A stretch of 64,000 nucleotides of DNA, from NCBI GenBank assembly GCA_903912525.1, contig CAIWHK010000028.1, positions 62,001 through 126,000 on the forward strand, given 5' to 3'. Numbering within the stretch: position 1 is the first letter of the stretch; every line of letters starts with the position of its first letter. The DNA comes from an uncultured bacterium. Its GTDB lineage: Bacteria; Krumholzibacteriota; Krumholzibacteriia; LZORAL124-64-63. Of this stretch, positions 35,439 through 44,521 are shown in pieces. The position numbers and the translations under genes were made by a program. The notes below the pieces were generated by a model that was not told the origin of the DNA, made no database searches, and was given only the letters and a program-made list of their open reading frames with translations.

Positions 35439-36293
35439 GTGTACGAAGTCGAACTGAGCAGCGACCGCCGGGAGAGCCAGACCCTGCAGCACTACCTGCA
35501 GACGATCGGCAAGCATCGCCTGTTGACGCGCGAAGAGGAATTCGAGCTGGCGCGCCTCATCCGCGACGGGGACAAGGCGGCCCTCGACAGGCTGGTCAAC
35601 AGCAACCTCCGCTTCGTCGTCAGCGTGGCCAAGAAGTTCCTCAACCAGGGCCTCAGCTACATGGACCTGATCGCCGAGGGGAACATCGGCCTGATCACCG
35701 CGGCCAAGCGCTTCGACGAGCGCCGCGAGTTCCGTTTCATTTCCTACGCGGTGTGGTGGATCCGCCAGGCGATCCAGAAGGCCATTGCCGAGCAGACCAA
35801 CACCGTGCGCCTGCCGATCAACCGGTCGCAGCAGGCCCAGAAGATCAAGCGCCTGTCGCAGCGCCTGGAACAGAAGAACCTGCGGCCGGTGTACCAGCAG
35901 GAACTGGCCGACGCGATGAAGCTGGACCTGCGCAAGATGCAGCAGATCCAGGCCGCGAGCCGCCCGCTGGTGAGTATCGACCAGCCGCTGTACGAGGACG
36001 ATGTGACGCTCGCCGATACGCTGAGCGATCCGGAGGCCGGGGATGCCGAGCAGTCCTACGTGGACGACGAGCTCGTCAAGGAGCTCGGGGAGGCCATGAG
36101 CCTGCTGACGCCGCGCGAGAAGGACATCGTCTCGCGCTACTACGGCCTCGGCAGCGAGGAGACGGCCTCGCTGGAGACCATCGGCCAGGACATCAACCTG
36201 TCGCGTGAGCGCGTCCGGCAGATCCGGAACCAGGCGCTGACGAAGATGCGGCAGTTCGGCCGGGGCAGCCGCCTGGTGGACTACCTGAATTGA
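35439..36293 (+). CDS. rpoD: Short sigma-70 family RNA polymerase sigma factor (RpoD/SigA-like)
   Basis: The 284-aa sigma factor has region 1.2 (LQHYLQTIGKHRLLTREEEFELARLI), region 2 with RFVVSVAKKF, GLSYMDLIAEGNIGL and FISYAVWWIRQAI, region 3 and region 4 with LTPREKDIVSRYYGLG and LSRERVRQIRNQAL. It lacks region 1.1 and the non-conserved insert, as do the primary sigmas of the FCB superphylum. An RpoS-like secondary sigma is the alternative. The GTG start follows AAGGAGG at an ideal 7-base distance. Confidence 0.88.
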   Translation: MYEVELSSDRRESQTLQHYLQTIGKHRLLTREEEFELARLIRDGDKAALDRLVNSNLRFVVSVAKKFLNQGLSYMDLIAEGNIGLITAAKRFDERREFRFISYAVWWIRQAIQKAIAEQTNTVRLPINRSQQAQKIKRLSQRLEQKNLRPVYQQELADAMKLDLRKMQQIQAASRPLVSIDQPLYEDDVTLADTLSDPEAGDAEQSYVDDELVKELGEAMSLLTPREKDIVSRYYGLGSEETASLETIGQDINLSRERVRQIRNQALTKMRQFGRGSRLVDYLN

Positions 36294-36323
36294 CGCGCGA
36301 ATGCCGGGTCGCGGGGTTTTTCA

Positions 36324-36352
36324 TTGACTCCCGCGCCCCGGCGTCTTAGTTT
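36324..36352 (+). promoter_or_regulatory. Promoter of tRNA-Val
   Basis: TTGACT (36324-36329), a 17-bp spacer and TAGTTT (36347-36352) lie 11 bases before the tRNA. Confidence 0.7.
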
Positions 36353-36363
36353 CGCGCGCTGTT

Positions 36364-36442
36364 GGGCGATTAGCTCAGTTTTGGTTAGAGCGCTTGTTTG
36401 ACAGACAAGAGGTCACTGGTTCGAGTCCAGTATCGCCCACCA
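36364..36442 (+). tRNA. tRNA-Val (anticodon GAC)
   Basis: The 79-nt gene has acceptor stem GGGCGAT with ATCGCCC, anticodon arm CTTGT-TTGACAG-ACAAG with GAC, T arm GGTTCGAGTCC and an encoded CCA. The D loop is somewhat enlarged (AGTTTTGGTTA). Confidence 0.95.
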
Positions 36443-36462
36443 CCAAGCTCTCGGATTCCGGG

Positions 36463-36495
36463 GCCCGTTGCCGCAGCGCGGCGGCGGGCTCTTTT
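36463..36495 (+). terminator. Terminator after tRNA-Val
   Basis: GCCCGTTGCCGC (36463-36474) pairs with GCGGCGGCGGGC (36478-36489), using two G-T wobbles, and is followed by TCTTTT. Confidence 0.75.
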
Positions 36496-36507
36496 CGAAA
36501 ATGCGCC

Positions 36508-36567
36508 AGGAAGGCCGCAAACCAGGTAAGAAGGGCGCAAGCGCGGCAAGAAGGCCGCAAGCGCGGC
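36508..36567 (+). repeat. 20-bp tandem repeat, three units, upstream of thrS
   Basis: Units at 36528-36547 and 36548-36567 differ at one base; a degenerate unit lies at 36508-36527. The core is AAGAAGGCCGCAAGCGCGGC. The repeat sits between the tRNA-Val terminator and thrS. Confidence 0.8.
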
Positions 36568-36647
36568 AGCAACATGTCATCGTTCCGCCTCATTTACCCG
36601 CGCCCCCTCGTCAGATCTCATTTGGGGCGGCAGGAAGGTAGCCAGCC

Positions 36648-38567
36648 ATGTCGGACCTGAATCTGACCCTTCCGGACGGACAGACCCTGACTCTCGAAGC
36701 CGGCCGCCCCTGGGCGGACGCCGTGCGCCAGATCGGCGAGGGCCTGCTGCGCAACGCGCTGGCCGTCACGGTCGACGGCGTCAACCACTCCCTGGCCGAG
36801 CCGGCCCGGGCGGGCGGACAGATGACGGTCATCACGCGCTCGGGCAAGGGTGGAGCCGAGACGTTGCGGCACTCGACCGCGCACCTCCTGGCCTGGGCCG
36901 TGCAGGACCTCTTCCCGGGCACGAAGTTCGCGTTCGGGCCGGACATCGAGAACGGGTTCTACTACGACTTCGACCGCCCCGAGGCGTTCTCCGATGAGGA
37001 CCTCGCGCGGATCGAAGTGCGCATGCGCGAACTGGCCGGCGGCAAGGTCGCCATCGAGCGCGCCGAGGTCAGCTCGGCCGAGGCCCGCGAGCTGTTCAAG
37101 GACCAGCCCTACAAGCTGGAGCAGATCGACGAGCTGGGGGACCGGCAGTTGTCGATCTACCGCATGGGCGGCTTCACCGACCTCTGCGAAGGCCCCCATG
37201 TGCCCGACACCACCGAACTGAAGGCGTTCAAGCTGCTGAGCGTGGCCGGCGCCTACTGGCGCGGCGACGCCAAGCGCGCCATGCTGCAGCGCATCTACGG
37301 CACCGCCTTCTTCAAGAAGAAGGAACTCGACGACCATCTCGTGATGCTGGAAGAGGCGAAGAAGCGCGACCATCGCAAGCTGGGCCGCGAGCTCGACCTG
37401 TTCGGCATCATGGAAGAGGCCGGCCCCGGGTTGTCGTTCTGGTTCCCGCGCGGTGACTTGTTGCGCGAGCAGATCATCGACTACTGGAAGGCCGTGCACC
37501 GGCGGTGCGGCTACCAGACCGTGACGACGCCGCACATCTCGCAGGCCGGCCTGTGGGAGACTTCCGGGCACATGGAGTTCTACAAGGAAAACATGTACGT
37601 GTTCGAGCAGGACGAACGTCCGTACGTCGTCAAGCCGATGAACTGCCCGGGCCACATCCTGATGTACAAGCGCAAGACGCGCGGCTACCGCAACCTGCCG
37701 GTGCGCCTGGCCGAGCTGGGCACCGTCTACCGCGCCGAGCTGAAGGGCGCGCTGCACGGCCTGATGCGCGTGCGCGGCTTCACGCAGGACGACGGCCACA
37801 TTTTCTGCACGCCCGACCAGCTCGAGGACGAGGTGAGCAACACCATCGACCTCGTGAAGGAGATCCTCGGCACGTTCGGCTTCAATGACTTCAAGGTCGA
37901 ACTGTCGGTCCGCGACCCGCTGAACAAGGAAAAGTACGCGGGCACGGACGAGGAGTGGGACGCCGCCGAGAGCTCGCTGGTCAAGGCGCTGGAGAAGCAC
38001 AGCCTGGCCTACACGCGCGAGGAGGGCGAGGCTGTTTTCTACGGCCCGAAGATCGACGTCAAGCTGATCGACGCCATCGGCCGCCGCTGGCAGGCCAGCA
38101 CGATCCAGTTCGACTTCAACCTGCCCCGCCGGTTCGACGTCCGGTTCACGGACCACGAGGGCCAGGAGCAGTACGTCTACATGGTGCACCGGGCGATCCT
38201 GGGGTCGCTCGAGCGCTTCATCGGCATCCTGACCGAGCACTTTGCCGGGGACTTCCCGGTGTGGCTGGCGCCGGAGCAGGTGCGCATCCTGTCGGTCAGT
38301 CGCGACCAGCACGAATACGCCGAGGCGACGGCCAACCTGCTGCGCGAAAAGGGCTTGAGGGCCGAGGCGGACGTTCGCGAAGAGAAGATCGGCTTCAAGA
38401 TCCGCGAGGCCGAGGTCATGCGGGTGCCCTGGATGCTGATCGTCGGCGGGCGCGAGGCCGAAACCGGTCAGGTGTCGGTCCGGGTTCGCCACCAGGGGGA
38501 CCTCGGGTCCCGGCCGGTGGCCGACGTGGCCGACGATCTCCTTGACTTGGTGCGGAAACGGCAGTAG
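36648..38567 (+). CDS. thrS: Threonyl-tRNA synthetase
   Basis: ThrRS charges tRNA-Thr and edits mischarged Ser. The 639-aa class II enzyme has an N-terminal TGS domain (LTLPDGQTLTLEAG), an editing domain with RHSTAHLLAWA (HxxxH) and a second zinc-related Cys in CEGPH, the catalytic core with MNCPGH, and motif 3 near GSLERFIGIL. A C-terminal anticodon-binding domain follows. The ATG follows AGGAAGG. It begins the thrS-infC-rpmI-rplT-pheST block. Confidence 0.97.
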   Translation: MSDLNLTLPDGQTLTLEAGRPWADAVRQIGEGLLRNALAVTVDGVNHSLAEPARAGGQMTVITRSGKGGAETLRHSTAHLLAWAVQDLFPGTKFAFGPDIENGFYYDFDRPEAFSDEDLARIEVRMRELAGGKVAIERAEVSSAEARELFKDQPYKLEQIDELGDRQLSIYRMGGFTDLCEGPHVPDTTELKAFKLLSVAGAYWRGDAKRAMLQRIYGTAFFKKKELDDHLVMLEEAKKRDHRKLGRELDLFGIMEEAGPGLSFWFPRGDLLREQIIDYWKAVHRRCGYQTVTTPHISQAGLWETSGHMEFYKENMYVFEQDERPYVVKPMNCPGHILMYKRKTRGYRNLPVRLAELGTVYRAELKGALHGLMRVRGFTQDDGHIFCTPDQLEDEVSNTIDLVKEILGTFGFNDFKVELSVRDPLNKEKYAGTDEEWDAAESSLVKALEKHSLAYTREEGEAVFYGPKIDVKLIDAIGRRWQASTIQFDFNLPRRFDVRFTDHEGQEQYVYMVHRAILGSLERFIGILTEHFAGDFPVWLAPEQVRILSVSRDQHEYAEATANLLREKGLRAEADVREEKIGFKIREAEVMRVPWMLIVGGREAETGQVSVRVRHQGDLGSRPVADVADDLLDLVRKRQ

Positions 38568-38570
38568 TTT
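38542..38570 (+). promoter_or_regulatory. Promoter of infC within the end of thrS
   Basis: TTGACT (38542-38547), a 17-bp spacer and TAGTTT (38565-38570), identical in both hexamers and spacing to the tRNA-Val promoter. The -10 overlaps the thrS stop codon. Transcription would start near 38577, giving a leader of about 280 bases. Confidence 0.65.
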
Positions 38571-38662
38571 TTGCGATTGCAGAACCGTCGCGGACCGGGT
38601 GTCCCTGGCGGTACGGCCAAGCAGAGGTCCGCCCTCTCACCGTAGCCGTCCTGTGAGCTGAC

Positions 38663-38789
38663 CACTGGACCCGCTTGTTCGGAGTCCAGTCAGGCGCCAA
38701 GCGCGCCGAAGGCCGGCCGGGATTGGAGCGGTTGCCAAACCCGGGGCCCATTCCAGGGGCCGGTGGCGGACCATTGTGTCCGCCTTTTT
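38663..38789 (+). terminator. Structured infC leader ending in an intrinsic terminator (possible attenuator)
   Basis: GGCGGAC (38765-38771), a 6-base loop and GTCCGCC (38778-38784) followed by TTTTT form a textbook terminator about 70 bases before the infC start. Upstream in the same leader are ACTGGAC/GTCCAGT (about 38662-38688) and GGCCC/GGGCC (about 38747-38763). A terminator inside the leader of infC-rpmI-rplT recalls L20-controlled attenuation in Bacillus; it may instead just end thrS transcripts. Confidence 0.7.
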
Positions 38790-38858
38790 GCGTCTGGTCG
38801 TCAGGACGGTCATGGGCCGGGACGGACGCGACGCGGTGGCATCCAGGAGGTCAGGCTT

Positions 38859-39380
<522 letters not shown>

Positions 39381-39415
39381 CCGCAAGGCGAAGCGGGACC
39401 GGCGGGCCGTCAGCG

Positions 39416-39457
39416 GCGAACCGGAACCAGCGAACCGGAAGCAGCGAACCGGAGAGA
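39416..39457 (+). repeat. 14-bp tandem repeat, three units, between infC and rpmI
   Basis: Units at 39416, 39430 and 39444 all read GCGAACCGGA followed by four variable bases. The last runs into the rpmI ribosome-binding site (GGAGAGAGAG). Confidence 0.8.
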
Positions 39458-39467
39458 GAGTCGAGAC

Positions 39468-39665
39468 ATGGGCAACAAGATGAAGACCAACCGTTCGGCG
39501 GCGAAGCGACTGCGGCTTACCGGCAACGGGCGGGTCAAGCGGGCGAAGGCGTTCCAGGGTCACCTCTTCACGGCGAAGAGCCCCAAGCGCCTGCGCAACC
39601 TCCGCAAGGGGACCATGGTGGCCTCGGTTGACGAGGCGCGCGCCCGCCGGATGCTGGGCAAGTAA
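39468..39665 (+). CDS. rpmI: 50S ribosomal protein L35
   Basis: This 65-aa basic protein has the L35 pattern MKTNRSAAKRLRLTGNGRVKR and HLFTAKSPKRLRNLRK. The ATG follows GGAGAGAG. It is typical between infC and rplT. Confidence 0.97.
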   Translation: MGNKMKTNRSAAKRLRLTGNGRVKRAKAFQGHLFTAKSPKRLRNLRKGTMVASVDEARARRMLGK

Positions 39666-39725
39666 CGATCGATCCGCCGAATCCTGCCGTGGAGGCCGGG
39701 TGCGGACCTGACGAAAGGCCGAACG

Positions 39726-40079
39726 ATGCCAAGAGCAACAAATAATCCGGCTGCGAAACAGCGGCGGAAGAAGTATCTCAAGCGGGCGAAGGGATTCGTC
39801 AGCGGCCGGCGCCGGCAGGCGATTACGGCCCGCGAAGCCGTCGATCGCGCCCTGGTGTACGCGTATCGCGACCGCCGGAACAAGAAGCGCGATTTCCGCC
39901 GCCTGTGGATCACGCGCATCAATGCGGCCGCGCGCATCAACGGCATGAGCTACAGTCATTTCATCAACGGCCTGAAGAAGGCTGAGATCGAAATCGACCG
40001 CAAGGTGCTCGCCGACCTGGCCGTCTACGACGCCGGCGCTTTCGCCAAGCTGGCCGAGGCTGCCAAGAGCGCGCTCTGA
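39726..40079 (+). CDS. rplT: 50S ribosomal protein L20
   Basis: L20 binds 23S rRNA early in assembly and in many bacteria represses its own operon. The 117-aa basic protein begins [19 protein letters not shown] and contains [18 protein letters not shown] and the C-terminal globular repressor region [15 protein letters not shown]. It is followed by a terminator-like hairpin before pheS. Confidence 0.97.
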   Translation: MPRATNNPAAKQRRKKYLKRAKGFVSGRRRQAITAREAVDRALVYAYRDRRNKKRDFRRLWITRINAAARINGMSYSHFINGLKKAEIEIDRKVLADLAVYDAGAFAKLAEAAKSAL

Positions 40080-40089
40080 TCGCCGACTG

Positions 40090-40123
40090 AAGGCCCCGGT
40101 ACCGTTTGGCGCCGGGGCCTTTC
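40090..40123 (+). terminator. Terminator hairpin between rplT and pheS
   Basis: AAGGCCCCGG (40090-40099) pairs with CCGGGGCCTT (40112-40121), with two further T bases. It would separate ribosomal protein and synthetase expression, or act as an attenuator. Confidence 0.7.
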
Positions 40124-40171
40124 CTACGGCGCGCCGCAACAGCCGGCATCGCCCGGCGAAAGGGACCTCCC

Positions 40172-41197
40172 ATGCAGGAGATGATCGACCGCCTGCGCAG
40201 CGAGGCGTCGGCTGCGATCGCAGCCGCCGGCGACGACGCTGCGCTCGAAGCGGTGCGCGTCGCGGTCCTGGGGCGCAAGGGCAGCCTGACCGGCCTGCTG
40301 CGCGGCCTGAAGGACCTCGACGACACGGCCCGCCGCGAAGCCGGCGCGGCCCTCAATGTGCTTAAGGAAGAGCTGAGCGCGGCTATCGAGGCGCGCGTGG
40401 CGGTGCTGGGGGGCGGAACGCCCGCGGCCTCCAGCGGCTATGACCTGACGCTGCCCGGGCATGCGCCGGCGCCTGCCGGTTCGCGGCACCCGCTGCTGAC
40501 CGTGCTCGAGAACATCTGCGACATTTTCCACGGCATGGGCTTCAGCCGGGACGAGGGTCCCGAGGTGGAGCTCGACTACTACAACTTCACCGCGCTGAAC
40601 TTCCCGGACGACCATCCCGCGCGCGACATCCAGGACACCTTCTACTTCAACGAGAAGGTGCTGCTGCGGACGCAGACGTCGCCGGTGCAGGTGCGGATGA
40701 TGGAGCGCCGCGAGCCGCCGCTGGCCTGCATCTTCCCCGGGCGCGTGTACCGGAACGAGAACGCGGACGCATCGCACAGCTCGGAGTTCTTCCAGGTCGA
40801 GGGTCTCGTCGTCGATCGCGCCGTGAGCATGGCCGACCTCAAGGACACCGTCGACACGTTCGTGAAGAATTTCTTCGGCGCCTCGGCCCCGACGCGCTTC
40901 CGGCCGCACTACTTCCCGTTCACCGAGCCCTCGGTCGAGGTGGACATGCAGTGCATCCTCTGCGGCGGCAAGGGCTGCGGCGTGTGCAAGCAGTCCGGCT
41001 GGCTGGAGATCATGGGCGCCGGCATGGTGCACCCCAACGTCTTCAAGTCCGCGGGCTATCCCGACGACCGCTACACCGGCTTCGCTTTCGGCATGGGCAT
41101 CGACCGCATCGCGATGTTGAAGTACGGCATCACGGACATTCGCCTGCTGTACGAGAACGACCTGCGGTTCCTGAACCAGTTCCGAGGTGTGCAGTGA
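40172..41197 (+). CDS. pheS: Phenylalanyl-tRNA synthetase alpha subunit
   Basis: PheS carries the catalytic class II site of the alpha2-beta2 enzyme. The 341-aa protein has an N-terminal helical region (VLGRKGSLTGLLRGL), motif 2 near FPGRVYRNENADASH and motif 3 GFAFGMGIDRIAML, plus the GSRHPLLTVLE entry to the core. A Cys-rich CILCGGKGCGVCKQ insert is of the usual kind. ATG 40172 follows AAAGGGA. Its stop overlaps the pheT start (GTGA). Confidence 0.96.
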   Translation: MQEMIDRLRSEASAAIAAAGDDAALEAVRVAVLGRKGSLTGLLRGLKDLDDTARREAGAALNVLKEELSAAIEARVAVLGGGTPAASSGYDLTLPGHAPAPAGSRHPLLTVLENICDIFHGMGFSRDEGPEVELDYYNFTALNFPDDHPARDIQDTFYFNEKVLLRTQTSPVQVRMMERREPPLACIFPGRVYRNENADASHSSEFFQVEGLVVDRAVSMADLKDTVDTFVKNFFGASAPTRFRPHYFPFTEPSVEVDMQCILCGGKGCGVCKQSGWLEIMGAGMVHPNVFKSAGYPDDRYTGFAFGMGIDRIAMLKYGITDIRLLYENDLRFLNQFRGVQ

Positions 41198-43653
41198 AGA
41201 TCAGCCTCGATTGGCTTAGCGATTTCGTCGACTGGACCGACGAAACGGCCGTCCTGGCGGAGCGCCTGACCGCCGCCGGCCTGAACGTCGAGGGGATCGA
41301 GCAGATCAACAAGACGTTCCCCGGCGTCGTCGTGGCGCGGGTGCTCGAACGCGAAAAGCATCCCGACGCCGACCGCCTGAGCCTGTGCAAGGTCGACGAC
41401 GGCACCGGTGCGCCGGTGCAGGTCGTCTGCGGCGCCCCGAACGTGCGCGCGGGACTGACCGTTCTGTTCGCGCGCGTCGGCGCCGAGCTGCCGGGCGATC
41501 TCCGCATCAAGAAATCGAAGATCCGCGGGATCGAGAGCTTCGGCATGATCTGCTCGGCCACCGAGCTGGACCTGGGCATCGACGGCGCCGGCATCATCGA
41601 GCTCGAGACGAAGCTCCCGAGCGGGACGCCGGCTGATGAACTGTTCGGCTTCAAGGACACCGTGCTCGAGGTGGAAGTCACGCCGAACCGCCCCGACTGG
41701 CTGAGCCATGTCGGCGTGGCGCGCGAGGTGGCCGCGATCTACGGCACGAAGATGTCGCTGCCGCCGGTGTTCAACGCCGTGCAGGGCGGCGAAAGCCTGG
41801 GCATGAAGGTCCGCGTCGAACACTACGCCGACTGCGGCCGCTACACGGCGTGGGGGCTGCAACGCGTGAAGATCGCGCCGTCGCCGCGCTGGATGCAGAA
41901 CCGCCTGCGGGCAATCGGCGCGCGGCCGATCAACAACGTCGTCGACATCACCAACTACGTGATGTTCGAGATGGGGCAGCCGCTGCACGCCTTCGATCGC
42001 GGGCAGTTGGCCGGCAACGCCATCACCGTGCGGCGCGCGCCGAAGAACACGAGCGTGCAGACGCTGGACGGGCAGACGCGCGAGGTCGAGGCCGGCACGC
42101 TGATGGTCTGCGACGAGAAGGGCCCCGTCGCCCTGGCCGGCGTGATGGGCCTGGGCAACAGCGAGGTCAGCGAGAAGACGACCGAGGTGCTGCTCGAGAG
42201 CGCGTTCTTCAACCCGAGCCTCGTGCGCCGGGCCAGCCGGCGGATGGGCCTGATCAGCGAGAGCTCGTACCGCTTCGAGCGCGTCGCCGACTGGGACATG
42301 GTCGAGCGCGCGGCGCTGCGCGCCCTGCAGCTGCTGCAGGAACACGCGGGCGCGCGGATCGTGCCCGACTGGGCCGACCGCCACGACCCGGACCATCGCC
42401 CGGCCGACCCGCTGCCGTTGCGCGTGTGGCAGGTCAACCGCCTGCTGGGCACGGCCGTGAACACAGGCCAAGTCGCGCAGATCCTGCAGCGGCTGGGGCT
42501 GAAGGTGCAGCCGATGGGCAACGCCGAGTCGATCAGCGCGGGCGCCGTCAACATGATGGTGCACGTGCCGAGCCACCGGCGCGACCTGCTGCTCGAGGTC
42601 GACCTGATCGAGGAGATCGCGCGCATCCACGGGCTGGACCAGCTGACCGGTCGCGGCGGCTACCGCGCGCCGGGCGGCGCGGTGCGGCGTCAGCCGGATG
42701 TCGTGCGCGAACGCCTGCGGGAGTGGCTGAGCGCGTGCGGCTATGCGGAGATCGTCACCTCGAGCTTCATGGAGTCGGGCGACCACGACAAGCTCGCGCT
42801 GGCAGCGGACGATGCGCGTCGCGCCACGCTCGCTGTGGTCAATCCGCGGCATGGCGGCGACACGCAGCTGCGGACGGTGCTGGCGCCGTCGGCCTTGGTC
42901 GTGTCGCGCCGCAACCTGAATGCCGGTGCGACGCCGCCGCTGCGGTTCTTCCAGATCAACCGCGTGTTCCGTCCCGGGCAGCCGCTCGGGCGCGAGATCC
43001 GGCACGCCGACGAGGCGCTGCTGCCGGCCGAGCACGAGTACGTGCAGGTTGCCGTCGCCGGCTGGCGCGACACCGGGCTGGGCGGTCTGCCTTGCGACCT
43101 GCTGGAGATCCGGGGCACGGTCGAGGCCCTGGCCGGACACCTGCGCCTGCCGCTGGTGCTGCAGCCGGGCGCCGACGAACCCTGGCTGGATGCCGGCGCG
43201 TCGTGGCGCGTGTGCACGGCGGACGGCCGGGTGGTCGGTGTGGCCGGGCGGGTGGCTCCGGCGGTGCTGGCGGCCTTCGACGTGGACGGTCCGGTGGCGT
43301 TGGCGGAAGTCCGCCTGGACGACCTGGACCTGACCCCTGCTGCGGCCCGCTTCGTGCCCTTTACGCGGTTCCCGGCCGTCAAGCGCGACCTGTCGCTTCT
43401 GGTGCCCTCCGGGGTGGCCTTCGGGCAGATCCAGGACACGGTCACGGAGGTCGGCGGGGAGCTCCTGGAATTGTCGGAACTCTTTGATATTTATCGCGGC
43501 AAGGGCGTTCCCGAGGGGAACGCGGCGTTTGGAATTCGCTTGAAGTTCCGGTCGGGCACCGGTAGCCTCAAGGGAGAGACGGTTGACGCGGCGATCGGGG
43601 AGATCCTGGCCGCGCTCAAGGACCGATGGGCGATAGAAACCCGCGGCTTGTAG
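41194..43653 (+). CDS. pheT: Phenylalanyl-tRNA synthetase beta subunit
   Basis: The 819-aa beta subunit has an N-terminal tRNA-binding domain (VVVARVLEREKHPDADRL to CGAPNVRAG), a B3/B4 editing region (VTPNRPDWLSHVGVARE and the Gly-rich LAGVMGLGNSEV), a B5 domain, the core pseudo-catalytic domain and a C-terminal ferredoxin-like anticodon domain (FTRFPAVKRDLSLLVP). The GTG at 41194 overlaps the pheS stop, so the subunits are co-translated. Length and order are typical. Confidence 0.97.
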   Translation: MKISLDWLSDFVDWTDETAVLAERLTAAGLNVEGIEQINKTFPGVVVARVLEREKHPDADRLSLCKVDDGTGAPVQVVCGAPNVRAGLTVLFARVGAELPGDLRIKKSKIRGIESFGMICSATELDLGIDGAGIIELETKLPSGTPADELFGFKDTVLEVEVTPNRPDWLSHVGVAREVAAIYGTKMSLPPVFNAVQGGESLGMKVRVEHYADCGRYTAWGLQRVKIAPSPRWMQNRLRAIGARPINNVVDITNYVMFEMGQPLHAFDRGQLAGNAITVRRAPKNTSVQTLDGQTREVEAGTLMVCDEKGPVALAGVMGLGNSEVSEKTTEVLLESAFFNPSLVRRASRRMGLISESSYRFERVADWDMVERAALRALQLLQEHAGARIVPDWADRHDPDHRPADPLPLRVWQVNRLLGTAVNTGQVAQILQRLGLKVQPMGNAESISAGAVNMMVHVPSHRRDLLLEVDLIEEIARIHGLDQLTGRGGYRAPGGAVRRQPDVVRERLREWLSACGYAEIVTSSFMESGDHDKLALAADDARRATLAVVNPRHGGDTQLRTVLAPSALVVSRRNLNAGATPPLRFFQINRVFRPGQPLGREIRHADEALLPAEHEYVQVAVAGWRDTGLGGLPCDLLEIRGTVEALAGHLRLPLVLQPGADEPWLDAGASWRVCTADGRVVGVAGRVAPAVLAAFDVDGPVALAEVRLDDLDLTPAAARFVPFTRFPAVKRDLSLLVPSGVAFGQIQDTVTEVGGELLELSELFDIYRGKGVPEGNAAFGIRLKFRSGTGSLKGETVDAAIGEILAALKDRWAIETRGL

Positions 43654-43687
43654 AGTCCCGGACGGTTCAGGGAAGGACGCGACGACG

Positions 43688-43957
43688 ATGGATGACAACC
43701 TGAACCTGCTGGAAGCCCGGGTGACGGAGGCGGTGGCGCTGATCAAGGATCTGCGTGCCGAGAACCTCCGGCTGGCCACGCGCGGCGACGAACTCGCGGC
43801 CGAGGTCACGGAACTCGAAGCCGGCCGGTTGCGGTTGGCGCAGGAGCTGGCGGACGCGAAGGCGAACGCGGGCGACATCGAGCGTTACGAGGAAAAGAGG
43901 AAGGAAATCGAGGACAGGGTCGGAGGTCTCCTTCAGAAGCTGGCCGCGATCGGCTAG
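43688..43957 (+). CDS. zapB: ZapB-like coiled-coil division protein
   Basis: This 89-aa protein is almost wholly a heptad-rich coiled coil (LEARVTEAVALIKDLRAENLRL, then ELEAGRLRLAQELADAKA). Small coiled coils before zapA are commonly annotated ZapB or DUF904; ZapB crosslinks ZapA at the Z ring in enterobacteria. The assignment rests on size, coiled-coil content and position, since coiled coils have little family signature. The ATG at 43688 has GGAAGG 15 bases upstream. Confidence 0.7.
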   Translation: MDDNLNLLEARVTEAVALIKDLRAENLRLATRGDELAAEVTELEAGRLRLAQELADAKANAGDIERYEEKRKEIEDRVGGLLQKLAAIG

Positions 43958-44046
43958 CGTGGGCGGGGGCCGTTCCGGGCCGGCGCGAGCCGGACGACCG
44001 GAGCCCTGGATGACCGGAATCACCGGCGTGCTGCGGAAAGCGGTCC

Positions 44047-44379
44047 ATGCAGGAACCAGAGAGCGTGACGGTCAACATCTTCGGCACGGAGTACACCCTC
44101 AGGGGCGCCGCCGACGCCGATTATGTGCAGGAAGTGGCGGCATTCGTCGACCGGCGCATGAACGAGGTCGCGAAGGGCGCTTCCGTGGCGTCGACCGCGC
44201 GGGTGGCGATCCTGGCTGCGGTGAACATTGCCGACGAACTCTTCCGTGAACAGCGCAAGCGGATCGAAGACCAGGCAACGCTCGAAGATAGATCCGAACA
44301 GCTGACCCGCATGCTGGTGCGGGGCATGGCTGGAGACCGACCTTCAGAAACCGGTGGTGATGCTCTGCCCGGCGCGTGA
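44047..44379 (+). CDS. zapA: Cell division protein ZapA
   Basis: ZapA promotes FtsZ bundling. The 110-aa protein starts with SVTVNIFGTEYTLRG and has the family region YVQEVAAFVDRRMNEVA, then TARVAILAAVNIADELF and a coiled-coil end. The 6S RNA follows at once, an arrangement found in many bacteria. Confidence 0.92.
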   Translation: MQEPESVTVNIFGTEYTLRGAADADYVQEVAAFVDRRMNEVAKGASVASTARVAILAAVNIADELFREQRKRIEDQATLEDRSEQLTRMLVRGMAGDRPSETGGDALPGA

Positions 44380-44381
44380 TG

Positions 44382-44521
44382 GGTCGTACAAGTGAGCCAA
44401 CACTTCCGCAATGGGACTCCGGAGTTCCCTGCCGAAGGACACGCCCCTCGGGGATGACCTGAAGCAGGGACAGGGGACCCACCTGGAGCAACACGGTTCA
44501 GTTGCTCCGACTCACACGACC
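44382..44521 (+). ncRNA. ssrS: 6S RNA (ssrS)
   Basis: This gene-free stretch between zapA and rny folds like 6S RNA, which mimics an open promoter and binds the housekeeping RNA polymerase. The closing stem pairs GGTCGT (44382-44387) and GTGAG (44392-44396) with CTCAC (44511-44515) and ACGACC (44516-44521). The apical stem has TCCCTGC (44426-44432) with GCAGGGA (44464-44470). The 3' side of the central bubble holds the hairpin GGAGCAAC (44485-44492)/GTTGCTCC (44501-44508). The zapA-ssrS-rny order supports it. The exact ends are uncertain. Confidence 0.82.

Noticed and set aside
35377..35457. 26-codon ORF (MANNSAAV...) upstream of and overlapping the sigma gene
   Set aside because: No ribosome-binding site of quality precedes its ATG and the peptide has no features; kept only as a possible leader element.
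36443..36647. T-box or amino-acid leader before thrS
   Set aside because: No specifier loop or T-box sequence was found; the region holds a tRNA terminator and a 20-bp tandem repeat.
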